DNA from: Oscillospiraceae bacterium
Lineage (GTDB): Bacteria; Bacillota; Clostridia; Oscillospirales; SIG519
NCBI GenBank assembly: GCA_015067255.1
Contig: SVMS01000023.1
Location: 1-32,323, forward strand
Length of the DNA stretch: 32,323 bases
Reading direction: 5' to 3'
Each line of letters starts with the position of its first letter. Within the stretch, counting starts at the first letter, position 1. Positions 25,629 through 32,323 of the stretch are shown in pieces. The notes beneath the pieces are model-generated. The model saw only the letters and a list, made by a program, of their open reading frames with translations. It was not told where the DNA came from and searched no databases. The translations under genes and the position numbers were made by a program.

Positions 25629-26160
25629 AAAAATTCGTCTTTTAATTTTATCCACTCTTGTATCTGCCAAAAGACCGATAACAGCCGCTGTTTTGTCAGA
25701 CATTCTTTGTTATGAAGGGCTTGCAGAATATTTTGCTATTATGGATAATCTATATGAGCTTATAAATTCAGATTTGATAGTTGAATATTCTGAAAGCAAC
25801 GATGAAAACAAGCTTTTATACATAACGGATTTGGGCAAAGAAACATATGAAGAATTAAAGAGAACTCTTCCCCTCACAGTAAGAGAAAGAATAGCTTGCT
25901 CTACTCTTATTTTTGTTTCGGATTTCAACCGTGAAAATGCTGTTATAGGAACTCTTACTCCTGTTAAAGACGGTTTCAATGTTCAAATACAGCTTATGGA
26001 CAATAATCTATGTCTTATGTCTACAGAGGTTTTTGTTCCTTCTGAAATTCAAGGAAGAGCAATTATAAAGCATTATAAAAAAAATCCCGAAAAAGTATAT
26101 ACCGCTATACTTGAGGCACTGACAAAGGACGTAAATCGTGAGCCTGATGACAAGGTTTAA
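25597..26160 (+). CDS. DUF4364 family protein (winged-helix-like)
   Basis: A 187-residue cytoplasmic protein of a family conserved in Clostridia, function not established. The N-terminal 75 residues look like a PadR/MarR-type winged helix (IRLLILSTLVSAKRPITAAV, then L-Y-E-L-I-N-S-D-L-I, then KLLYITDLGKETYEEL), suggesting DNA binding. The C-terminal half has alternating beta/alpha character. ATG 25597 has no ribosome site at the normal distance; the only good one is 28 nt upstream, in front of an overlapping short ORF. No in-frame start occurs closer to it. The last 56 bp overlap the convergent lipid-kinase gene. Confidence 0.85.
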   Translation: MLTPGVIYDNEKIRLLILSTLVSAKRPITAAVLSDILCYEGLAEYFAIMDNLYELINSDLIVEYSESNDENKLLYITDLGKETYEELKRTLPLTVRERIACSTLIFVSDFNRENAVIGTLTPVKDGFNVQIQLMDNNLCLMSTEVFVPSEIQGRAIIKHYKKNPEKVYTAILEALTKDVNREPDDKV

Positions 26161-27025
26161 TCAGCTTTATTTTTGACGGTAATACTTCTATATCAATTTT
26201 ATCAACCGTTTTCACCTCTCCATCTATGTTGAGGGAAAGCGGTTTTTTACATTCTACAGTCATTTTCTTGCCCTTTAACTCTTGGACAATATCAAGCCCT
26301 ATATGCTTGCCTTTACGGTAAAGGTCAATAAGATTTAAAATTTTAAGTCTTGAAACACCCTTTATAAGTATAAAATCAAGAAGTCCGTCATTTAACTGTG
26401 CATTAGGTGCAGGAAAAAATCCGCCGCCGTAATAACGTCCGTTTGCAGCAATTGCAAATATGTATTTTCCTTCAAAGCATTTATCGTCAATAGTAATTTT
26501 AAAATTATATTTAGTTTTTGTAATAAAACAATAAAAAGTGGAAAGCGTATACGCTAAATTTCCCGAAACAAATTTTTTAAATTTAGTAACATTCTTTGCC
26601 ACTTCTGCATCAAAACCGGATGAGCATATATTTATGCCTATCTGGTCATTGGCTTTCATAACATCGCAACAAAGCTCTTCGCCTTCTATTAACTCTGAAA
26701 TTTCTGAAACATCAAAACTATTCAAAGTTTTTACAAAATCATTTCCTGTTCCGCTGGGGAAAACACCTATAGAAAAGTTATCGTGTCCATATGCACCGGA
26801 AATGACCTCGTTAAAGGTGCCGTCACCGCCAAAAACAAATATTTTACAATATTCATTTTCTATACATACCTTATCAGCTATTTCAGTTGCGTGGTTAGGA
26901 TATTCCGTGAGGTAAATCTCGTATGTATCATCACGGTTTTCAAAATAGCTCTTTATTGAATTTTCATACTCGATATGTCTATCTTTTTTTCCTGCTTTAG
27001 GGTTAATAATAAAAATATATTTCAA
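26105..27025 (-). CDS. Diacylglycerol kinase-family lipid kinase (DagK/YegS/DgkB-like)
   Basis: Soluble lipid kinase of the DAGK catalytic-domain family, predicted to phosphorylate diacylglycerol or a related lipid at the membrane. Motifs: FIINPKAGKKD at the N-terminus, GGDGTFNEV (ATP site), GVFPSGTGNDFVK, and GGGFFPAPNAQLNDGLLD in the C-terminal domain. It has 306 residues from TTG 27025, where AGGA (overlapping the nth stop) lies 10 nt upstream; TTG 27034 is only 1 nt from that site. No ATG is available near the N-terminal motif. The family core seems to finish near VLPSKIKLI; the last 15 residues or so run into the convergent DUF4364 gene. It is the third gene of rarA-nth-kinase. Confidence 0.9.
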   Translation of the reverse strand: MKYIFIINPKAGKKDRHIEYENSIKSYFENRDDTYEIYLTEYPNHATEIADKVCIENEYCKIFVFGGDGTFNEVISGAYGHDNFSIGVFPSGTGNDFVKTLNSFDVSEISELIEGEELCCDVMKANDQIGINICSSGFDAEVAKNVTKFKKFVSGNLAYTLSTFYCFITKTKYNFKITIDDKCFEGKYIFAIAANGRYYGGGFFPAPNAQLNDGLLDFILIKGVSRLKILNLIDLYRKGKHIGLDIVQELKGKKMTVECKKPLSLNIDGEVKTVDKIDIEVLPSKIKLIKPCHQAHDLRPLSVPQV

Positions 27026-27037
27026 AATAATCAAATC

Positions 27038-27685
27038 CTAACTAATATTATTCGCTTTTTCATAGCTTTTACAATATTCTTTTATGACACATTCGGCACA
27101 TTTTGGCCTGCGGGCAATACAAATTTCTCTGCCGTGCCACACAAGACAATGACAAAAAGAAAGAGATTTTTCCGGAGGTAACAGCTCTCTTAGCTGATAT
27201 TCGACTTTTTTAGGCTCTTTACTGTCAGCAAGTCCTATTTTATTTGAAATTCTTATACAATGAGTATCAGCAACGACAACAGAAGGTTCGTTAAAAAGCT
27301 CTCCTAAAATAAGATTGGCGGTTTTTCTTCCTATTCCCGATAAGGATAAAAGACCTTCCATTGTATTTGGAATTTCTCCGTCGAATTCAGAAATAATTTG
27401 AGCAGAAAACTCCTTTATGCTTTTTGCCTTATCTCTGAAAAAGCCGCAAGGTTTTATTATATTTTCAAGCTCTGTTATATCTGCATTGGAATATTCTTCA
27501 ACAGTTTTATATCGTGAAAAAAGCTCTTTTGTAACAATATTTACTCTTTTATCTGTACACTGTGCAGAAAGTCTTACAGCAATTAAAAGTTCAAGAGGAG
27601 TTTTATAATCAAGACTGCATTTTGCATCTTTATATTCCTCAATAAGCAAATCACATACAGCCTTTGCTCTTTGTTTTTTTGTCAC
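27038..27685 (-). CDS. nth: Endonuclease III (DNA glycosylase/AP lyase)
   Basis: Removes oxidised pyrimidines and cuts at the abasic site in base-excision repair. The helix-hairpin-helix SLSGIGRKTANLIL contains the catalytic K121. The catalytic D140 is in VVADTHCIR. The C-terminal 4Fe-4S cluster has the exact C-x6-C-x2-C-x5-C pattern (C189, C196, C199, C205). The 215-residue length is normal. The start is GTG 27685, with AAGGGGA upstream inside the end of rarA, 3 bp after the rarA stop, so translation is probably coupled. It is followed within 12 bp by the lipid kinase. Confidence 0.97.
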   Translation of the reverse strand: MTKKQRAKAVCDLLIEEYKDAKCSLDYKTPLELLIAVRLSAQCTDKRVNIVTKELFSRYKTVEEYSNADITELENIIKPCGFFRDKAKSIKEFSAQIISEFDGEIPNTMEGLLSLSGIGRKTANLILGELFNEPSVVVADTHCIRISNKIGLADSKEPKKVEYQLRELLPPEKSLSFCHCLVWHGREICIARRPKCAECVIKEYCKSYEKANNIS

Positions 27686-27688
27686 CTT

Positions 27689-28951
27689 TTATTCCCCTTT
27701 GCCTTTAATCTTTTCCCAATACTGCTTTGTCTGTTGCTCAAATTTGGAATTTCCATATTCAAAATAAACTTTATCTTTTAAATCATCAGGCAAATATTGT
27801 TGCTCTACATAATGGTTTGGCATAATATGAGGATAAATATATCCTTTTCCGTTATCAAGCTTCGATGCTCCTTCATAATGAGCATCCTTCAAATGCTTAG
27901 GAACATCGGAATAATTTCCGCTTTGAACATCTGCCAAAGCTGCATCAATTGCTGTAATACAAGCATTTGACTTAGGTGCTGTTGCAAGAACTAAAACCGC
28001 CTGTGCCAAAGGAATTCTTGCTTCGGGAAAGCCTAACTGCAAAGCACTGTCAACACAGGCTTTAACAATAGTAATAGCTTGAGGAAAAGCAAGTCCAATA
28101 TCCTCGCAAGCGATAACAAGTAGCCTACGACATATAGACGGCAAATCATTTGCCGCAATAAGCCTTGCCAAATAGTGTAAAGCTGCATTTTCATCAGAGC
28201 CTCTTATAGACTTTTGAAAAGCTGAAAGAATGTCATAATGCACATCTCCGTCACGGTCATATCGCATAGAGCTACGCTGTGCAACCTCTTTAGCCTGCTC
28301 AAGAGTAATTTTTTCTCCATCCTCTTGTGTAAGTGTCAGAAGCTCTGCTGCGTTTATAGCCTTTCTGACATCTCCCCCGCAGCTTACTGCAAGATAGCTA
28401 AGAGCTTCTTCGTCAATTGGTATATTGATTCCTTTTTCCTCGGATATCAATTTAAAGCAACGCTGTAACACTTTTTTCACAGCGTCTTTTTTAACAGGCA
28501 TAAACTCAAAAACAGTGCTACGGCTTAAAATAGCATTATATACATAAAAATAAGGGTTTTCAGTTGTAGAAGCAATTAAGGTTATTTTACCGTTTTCTAT
28601 ATATTCAAGCAAGGTTTGCTGTTGCTTTTTATTGAAATACTGAATTTCATCAAGATACAGAACTATTCCTTCGGGTGCCATAAAAGTATCCAATTCATCA
28701 ATAATTGCTTTTATATCGCCAACTGAAGCAGTTGTAGCGTTGAGATGCCTTAAGGTACGGCCTGCTTTTGATGCTATTATATTAGCAACTGTAGTTTTTC
28801 CTATTCCTGACGGACCGTAAAAAATCATATTAGGAACAAGACCGCTTTTTGCAATTTTAAAAAGCGGTCTTCCTTCACCTGTTAAATGTTCTTGACCAAA
28901 TACCTCGTCAAGATTTTTCGGTCTTATTCTATCAGCTAACGGAGCGTACAT
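27689..28951 (-). CDS. rarA: RarA (MgsA), replication-associated recombination AAA+ ATPase
   Basis: Clamp-loader-like AAA+ ATPase acting at stalled replication forks. Walker A GPSGIGKT (46-53), Walker B VLYLDEIQ (D101, E102), sensor 1 ASTTENPYF, then SRSTVFEF, and the tetramerisation/C-terminal region with KHLKDAHYEGA and YIYPHIMPNHYVEQQYLPD, quoted in separate parts. The 420-residue length is standard. Start ATG 28951 has only a weak ribosome site (TTGAG). A hairpin lies just upstream, between it and glyA. It heads the rarA-nth-kinase group. Confidence 0.95.
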   Translation of the reverse strand: MYAPLADRIRPKNLDEVFGQEHLTGEGRPLFKIAKSGLVPNMIFYGPSGIGKTTVANIIASKAGRTLRHLNATTASVGDIKAIIDELDTFMAPEGIVLYLDEIQYFNKKQQQTLLEYIENGKITLIASTTENPYFYVYNAILSRSTVFEFMPVKKDAVKKVLQRCFKLISEEKGINIPIDEEALSYLAVSCGGDVRKAINAAELLTLTQEDGEKITLEQAKEVAQRSSMRYDRDGDVHYDILSAFQKSIRGSDENAALHYLARLIAANDLPSICRRLLVIACEDIGLAFPQAITIVKACVDSALQLGFPEARIPLAQAVLVLATAPKSNACITAIDAALADVQSGNYSDVPKHLKDAHYEGASKLDNGKGYIYPHIMPNHYVEQQYLPDDLKDKVYFEYGNSKFEQQTKQYWEKIKGKGE

Positions 28952-28967
28952 ATCTCAATGTATAACA

Positions 28968-28996
28968 CAGACACAAAGCAAAATGCTCTGTGTCTG
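28968..28996 (-). terminator. Imperfect hairpin between glyA and rarA
   Basis: CAGACACAAAGC (28968-28979) pairs with GCTCTGTGTCTG (28985-28996) with one mismatch and a 5-nt loop. It lacks a T-run in the glyA direction, so it may terminate glyA only weakly or act as a spacer hairpin. It ends 16 nt before the rarA start. Confidence 0.45.
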
Positions 28997-29016
28997 AATT
29001 ATGCCTTTCTTAAAAT

Positions 29017-30255
29017 TTAATAAAGAGGATTAGCTGAACAGAGCTTATTAACTTCACTCTTAATATATTCAGCATTGTTTTCGAAATCAGAAGCTGTAAG
29101 ATGAATAAGCTCAGCAATTTTAACCATTTCAGCTTCCTTAAAGCCTCTTGTTGTTACAGCAGGAGTACCGATACGTACACCGCTTGTAATAAACGGACTC
29201 TGAGGATCATTGGGAATAGCATTTTTATTAACTGTAATATAAACCTCATCAAGTCTGTGCTCAAGTTCTTTTCCTGTGATATTAAACTTACGTAAATCAA
29301 CAAGCATAAGGTGGTTATCAGTACCGCCTGAAACAAGGTCAAAGCCTTTATTTACAAGCTCATTAGCAAGAACGGAAGCGTTTTTAACAACCTGTTGCTG
29401 ATAAGCCTTAAACTCAGGCTTAAGAGCTTCTCCAAAGCAAACTGCTTTTGCGGCAATAACGTGCATTAAAGGACCGCCCTGAATTCCAGGGAAAATCGCC
29501 TTATCAATAGTCTTAGCAAGCTCTTCCTTACAAAGAATCAATCCACCTCTGGGACCCCTTAATGTTTTATGTGTTGTTGATGTAACAACATCAGCATAAG
29601 GGACGGGATTCTCGTGAAGTCCTGCTGCAACAAGACCTGCGATATGCGCCATATCCACCATAAAATATGCGCCGACTTCTTTTGCTATTTCTGAAAAACG
29701 CTTAAAGTCAATAGCTCTGGGATATGCAGATGCACCTGCAAGAATAAGCTTAGGCTTTGTTTCTTTAGCAAGCTTATAAAGAGCATCATAATCTATTCTA
29801 TGGGTATTATCATCAACACCGTAAGGAACGATATTAAAGTATTTACCTGAAATATTAACAGGCGAACCGTGAGAAAGGTGGCCTCCATGAGCCAAATTCA
29901 TTCCCATAACAGTATCGCCGGGATTTAAAAGGCCAAAGAATACAGCCAAATTAGCTTGCGCTCCGCTATGAGCCTGAACGTTAGCGTGCTCAGCACCGAA
30001 AAGTTCTTTTGCTCTGTCACGTGCAATATTTTCCGCTATATCAACACATTCACAGCCGCCGTAATATCTTTTTCCGGGATAACCCTCTGCATATTTATTT
30101 GTAAGCACTGAGCCCATAGCAGCCATAACAGCTTCCGAAACACAGTTTTCACTGGCAATAAGCTCAATATTTCTCTGTTGACGATCAAACTCTAACTGTA
30201 TTGCATCGGCAACCTCAGAATCAAAATTCTTTAAAAAATCAATATTAGACTTCAT
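29017..30255 (-). CDS. glyA: Serine hydroxymethyltransferase
   Basis: PLP enzyme interconverting serine and glycine with tetrahydrofolate; the main source of one-carbon units. The PLP lysine is K230 in [13 protein letters not shown]. Other signatures: [23 protein letters not shown], and the PLP-aspartate motif VDMAHIAGL (D201, H204). The 412-residue length is normal. AAGAGG lies upstream of ATG 30255, and a near-consensus promoter is 32 bp before that. It is divergent from the HAD gene at 30398. Confidence 0.98.
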   Translation of the reverse strand: MKSNIDFLKNFDSEVADAIQLEFDRQQRNIELIASENCVSEAVMAAMGSVLTNKYAEGYPGKRYYGGCECVDIAENIARDRAKELFGAEHANVQAHSGAQANLAVFFGLLNPGDTVMGMNLAHGGHLSHGSPVNISGKYFNIVPYGVDDNTHRIDYDALYKLAKETKPKLILAGASAYPRAIDFKRFSEIAKEVGAYFMVDMAHIAGLVAAGLHENPVPYADVVTSTTHKTLRGPRGGLILCKEELAKTIDKAIFPGIQGGPLMHVIAAKAVCFGEALKPEFKAYQQQVVKNASVLANELVNKGFDLVSGGTDNHLMLVDLRKFNITGKELEHRLDEVYITVNKNAIPNDPQSPFITSGVRIGTPAVTTRGFKEAEMVKIAELIHLTASDFENNAEYIKSEVNKLCSANPLY

Positions 30256-30286
30256 TTGAAAACCTCTTTCAATATGTTTTATTCAT

Positions 30287-30315
30287 ATTATACAATTTAA
30301 TACAAAAAAATACAA
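30287..30315 (-). promoter_or_regulatory. glyA promoter
   Basis: On the minus strand: TTGTAT (complement of 30310-30315), 17 bp, TATAAT (complement of 30287-30292). Confidence 0.78.
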
Positions 30316-30336
30316 GAACAAAATCTTAAAATAACA

Positions 30337-30365
30337 TTGTTAAAATTAAAAATTTATGTTAATAT
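30337..30365 (+). promoter_or_regulatory. Promoter of the beta-PGM-like HAD gene
   Basis: TTGTTA (30337-30342), 17 bp, TAATAT (30360-30365). The predicted transcript starts just before the ribosome site GGAG at 30385. Confidence 0.6.
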
Positions 30366-30397
30366 TATATCAAAAATATGTTATGGAGCCAAACAAA

Positions 30398-31057
30398 ATG
30401 AAAATTGATACTATTTTATTTGATATGGACGGAGTTTTAATAGACTCGGAAGGTGTAATTATAGAATGTTGTATTGATGTATTAAAGGAATACGGAGTTA
30501 ATGCAGTAAAAGAAGATTTTGCACCATTTTACGGAATGGGAGAAGATAGCTTTATAGGTGGTGTTTCAAGAAAACACGGTGTAGAATATACCCTTGAAAT
30601 GAAAGATAAGGCTTATAATAAATATTGCGCTATAGTAAAAGATGTTTTAGGTCACGATAAAACTACAATAAATATGCTTAAAAAATTAAAAGAGCTTGGT
30701 TTTAAAATGGCAGTTGCCTCTTCTGCTGATAGTGTAAAAGTAAGAGCTAACTTAAATGCAATTGATGCTGTTGACGGTATTTTTGATTCAATTGTTACAG
30801 GTTCAGATATAATCAATAAAAAACCCGACCCGGAAATTTATATTAAAGCTTATAAATCTGTTAATTCATTACCTGAAAATTGTGTTGTTGTAGAAGATGC
30901 TCCTTCAGGAATTCAAGCAGGAAACACTGCCGGAATTTTAACTATCGGTGTTACAAGTAGCTTTTCAAAAGAAGCTCTTGAAAAACATAACCCTGATTAT
31001 ATAGTTTCAAAGACTCCGGAAATAATAGATTTACTTTTAAAAATCAACAATCAATAA
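30398..31057 (+). CDS. HAD hydrolase, beta-phosphoglucomutase-like subfamily
   Basis: Class I HAD phosphatase or phosphomutase of 219 residues. Motif I is LFDMDGVLIDSEG (D9, D11), motif II lies in MAVASSADSVKVR, and the lysine/acid motifs are KKPDPEIYIKA and VVEDAPSGIQAG. The VxxRANL and EDAPSGI patterns are those of beta-phosphoglucomutase and related small sugar-phosphate phosphatases; which of these applies is not determined by the sequence. The start is ATG 30398, with GGAG 9 nt upstream; the frame extends 14 codons further but lacks a ribosome site there. It converges with and overlaps the glycosylase gene by 14 bp. Confidence 0.88.
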   Translation: MKIDTILFDMDGVLIDSEGVIIECCIDVLKEYGVNAVKEDFAPFYGMGEDSFIGGVSRKHGVEYTLEMKDKAYNKYCAIVKDVLGHDKTTINMLKKLKELGFKMAVASSADSVKVRANLNAIDAVDGIFDSIVTGSDIINKKPDPEIYIKAYKSVNSLPENCVVVEDAPSGIQAGNTAGILTIGVTSSFSKEALEKHNPDYIVSKTPEIIDLLLKINNQ

Positions 31058-31517
31058 TCTCTTTTTTCCAATATTCAACAAGCTTTTCAAAAGACCATGC
31101 GGCATTTGCTGGGCTTGTTGAAGGCAAATAAACTGCTTGTGTTTTATTGAATTTATTATATAAATTATAGGCGGTTTTTCCGTTTACAAAAATTTTTCTT
31201 ATATTCGCAGTATTCAATATCTTTTCAAGATTATTGGGTACTGCGTTTTTTATACTGCTGTCCGAGGAACCATCTATATCGCAAGAAGCTATTACATCCC
31301 ATAAAGCTATACCGTTTCTTTTAAGAAAGTTTTTCTTTTCTTCAATGGTAATAGGTGTTTTTTGTTCATAAACAGCTGAAATAACCTTCCAAAATCGGTT
31401 TTGAGGATGTCCGTAAAAAAACATTTGCTCACGTGATTTTACAGAAGGAAAGCTTCCTAAAATAAGTATTTTTGATTTATCATCATACAAAGCTTCAAAA
31501 GGGTGAACACATTTCAT
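31044..31517 (-). CDS. Family-6 uracil-DNA glycosylase superfamily protein (DNA-deoxyinosine glycosylase-like)
   Basis: A 157-residue protein with the UDG fold, resembling the hypoxanthine-DNA glycosylase (HDG) family, which removes deaminated adenine from DNA. Motif 1 is LILGSFPSVKSRE, followed by the substrate-pocket stretch FFYGHPQNRFWKV, and the C-terminal motif 2 is LPSTSPANA. The Asn of GHPQNRFW is the usual base-binding/catalytic residue in this family. The length is typical. GAGGAAA lies upstream of ATG 31517, immediately after the thrS terminator hairpin. It converges with the HAD gene, overlapping by 14 bp. Mug/TDG-type glycosylase is the alternative name. Confidence 0.86.
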   Translation of the reverse strand: MKCVHPFEALYDDKSKILILGSFPSVKSREQMFFYGHPQNRFWKVISAVYEQKTPITIEEKKNFLKRNGIALWDVIASCDIDGSSDSSIKNAVPNNLEKILNTANIRKIFVNGKTAYNLYNKFNKTQAVYLPSTSPANAAWSFEKLVEYWKKEIIDC

Positions 31518-31530
31518 ATTTTATTTCCTC

Positions 31531-31564
31531 AAAAAGTAAGGCACACTTAACTCAGTGTGCCTTT
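31531..31564 (-). terminator. Intrinsic terminator after thrS
   Basis: Stem 31538-31547 (AAGGCACACT) with 31554-31563 (AGTGTGCCTT), 6-nt loop. On the minus strand it is followed by AC then TTTTT (31531-31535). It lies directly after the thrS stop. Confidence 0.83.
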
Positions 31565-31568
31565 AAAC

Positions 31569-32323
31569 TTAAATTCTCTTATTATCTATTTCGTCCATAA
31601 GAATTGTAATAAGCTCATCAGCTGTCATGCTTCCTTTATCGCCCTCTTTACGTGAACGCACTGAAACTGTGTTGCTTTCCAATTCTTTATCACCTATTAT
31701 AAGCATATACGGTGTTTTATCAAGCTGTGCTTCTCTTATCTTATATCCAATCTTTTCGTTTCTTGTATCTACCTCACAGCGAATACGCATACTTTTAAGC
31801 TTAGAAGCAATTTCATAAGCGTAATCAGCCTGTCTGTCGCCGATAGGGAGAAGCTTAACCTGTGTAGGTGCAAGCCATGTAGGCATAGCGCCGGCATATT
31901 TTTCAATAAGCAAAGCTAAAGTTCTTTCATAACAGCCTATTGAAGTACGGTGAATTATGCAGGGAGTCTTCTTGCTACCATCTTTATCGGTATACTCCAT
32001 TCCGAATTTTTCAGCAAGCATCTGGTCAATCTGAATAGTTATCAAGGTATCTTCTTTACCATGAACATTCTTAATCTGAATATCAAGCTTAGGTCCGTAG
32101 AAAGCAGCTTCTCCTATTCCTATAGAATAAGGAATTTCCAAATGGTCAAGAATTTTACCCATCATTCCCTGTGCTTCTGCCCACTGTTCATCTGTTCCGA
32201 TATATTTATCTCTGTTGTCAGGGTCCCACTGAGAAAAACGGTATGAAACATCTTCATAAAGACCTAAAGTTTTGAGCATATATATAGCTAATTCAAGACA
32301 ACCCTTAAACTCAGCTTCCAACT
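31569..32323 (-). CDS. thrS: Threonyl-tRNA synthetase, C-terminal part (partial)
   Basis: Class II synthetase that charges tRNA-Thr. The frame is open to the right window edge, so only the last 251 residues or so are seen: the end of the catalytic domain (FYGPKLDIQIKN, then IIHRTSIGCYERTLALLIEKYAGA, where the His is in the zinc-binding motif) and the complete anticodon-binding domain (WLAPTQVKLLPIGDR, then C-E-V-D-T-R-N-E-K-I-G-Y-K-I-R-E-A-Q). The catalytic motifs 1 and the N-terminal TGS/editing domains are outside. Any T-box leader would also be outside. It ends at a normal stop, followed by a terminator. Confidence 0.97.
   Translation of the reverse strand, partial: LEAEFKGCLELAIYMLKTLGLYEDVSYRFSQWDPDNRDKYIGTDEQWAEAQGMMGKILDHLEIPYSIGIGEAAFYGPKLDIQIKNVHGKEDTLITIQIDQMLAEKFGMEYTDKDGSKKTPCIIHRTSIGCYERTLALLIEKYAGAMPTWLAPTQVKLLPIGDRQADYAYEIASKLKSMRIRCEVDTRNEKIGYKIREAQLDKTPYMLIIGDKELESNTVSVRSRKEGDKGSMTADELITILMDEIDNKRI

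Noticed and set aside
31518-31568. T-box element related to thrS
   Set aside because: This hairpin is downstream of thrS; a T-box would lie upstream, beyond the right edge.

Overview
The window is AT-rich, gene-dense Gram-positive DNA, most likely from an anaerobic Clostridia member of the Oscillospiraceae/Ruminococcaceae type, gut or rumen associated. The evidence is a complete ctsR-mcsA-mcsB-clpC operon with a CtsR operator, GGAGG-type ribosome sites, a DUF4364 and a DUF6485-like protein, corrinoid methyl-transfer proteins, and a secreted leucine-rich-repeat protein with a C-terminal dockerin. This is inferred from gene content; no rRNA or tRNA gene is seen. There are no insertion sequences, prophage genes or CRISPR arrays.

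Left part (1-12.8 kb, mostly + strand): the end of a sialate O-acetylesterase-like gene; the heat-shock operon ctsR-mcsA-mcsB-clpC; a NagD-like HAD phosphatase; an AraC regulator divergent from a Gfo/Idh/MocA oxidoreductase; then uvrB-uvrA (8-bp overlap).

Middle (12.8-22.6 kb): two small Cys-rich proteins; a second AraC regulator divergent from a UroD/MtaA-like methyltransferase; a large LRR-dockerin secreted protein; a corrinoid (B12-binding) protein on the minus strand; and a two-gene heterodimeric ABC exporter with one degenerate ATP site. The methyltransferase-like and corrinoid proteins could be two parts of a methyl-transfer system, though they are separate transcription units here.

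Right part (22.6-32.3 kb, mostly minus strand): lexA-acyl-ACP thioesterase; a short QueG-like iron-sulfur protein with uridine phosphorylase; DUF4364; rarA-nth-lipid kinase; glyA; a beta-phosphoglucomutase-like HAD; a family-6 uracil-DNA-glycosylase-like enzyme; and the end of thrS. Six DNA-repair or damage-response genes (uvrB, uvrA, lexA, nth, rarA and the glycosylase) lie within 32 kb.

Most of the window is core genome. The least explained items are the central domain of the LRR-dockerin protein, the substrate of the UroD/corrinoid pair, the lexA-thioesterase pairing with an atypical LexA-like operator, a short upstream ORF before DUF4364, and several tail-to-tail gene overlaps. No gap between genes exceeds 300 bp. 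Where an in-frame start with a better-placed ribosome site exists downstream of the longest open frame, I used it and said so.
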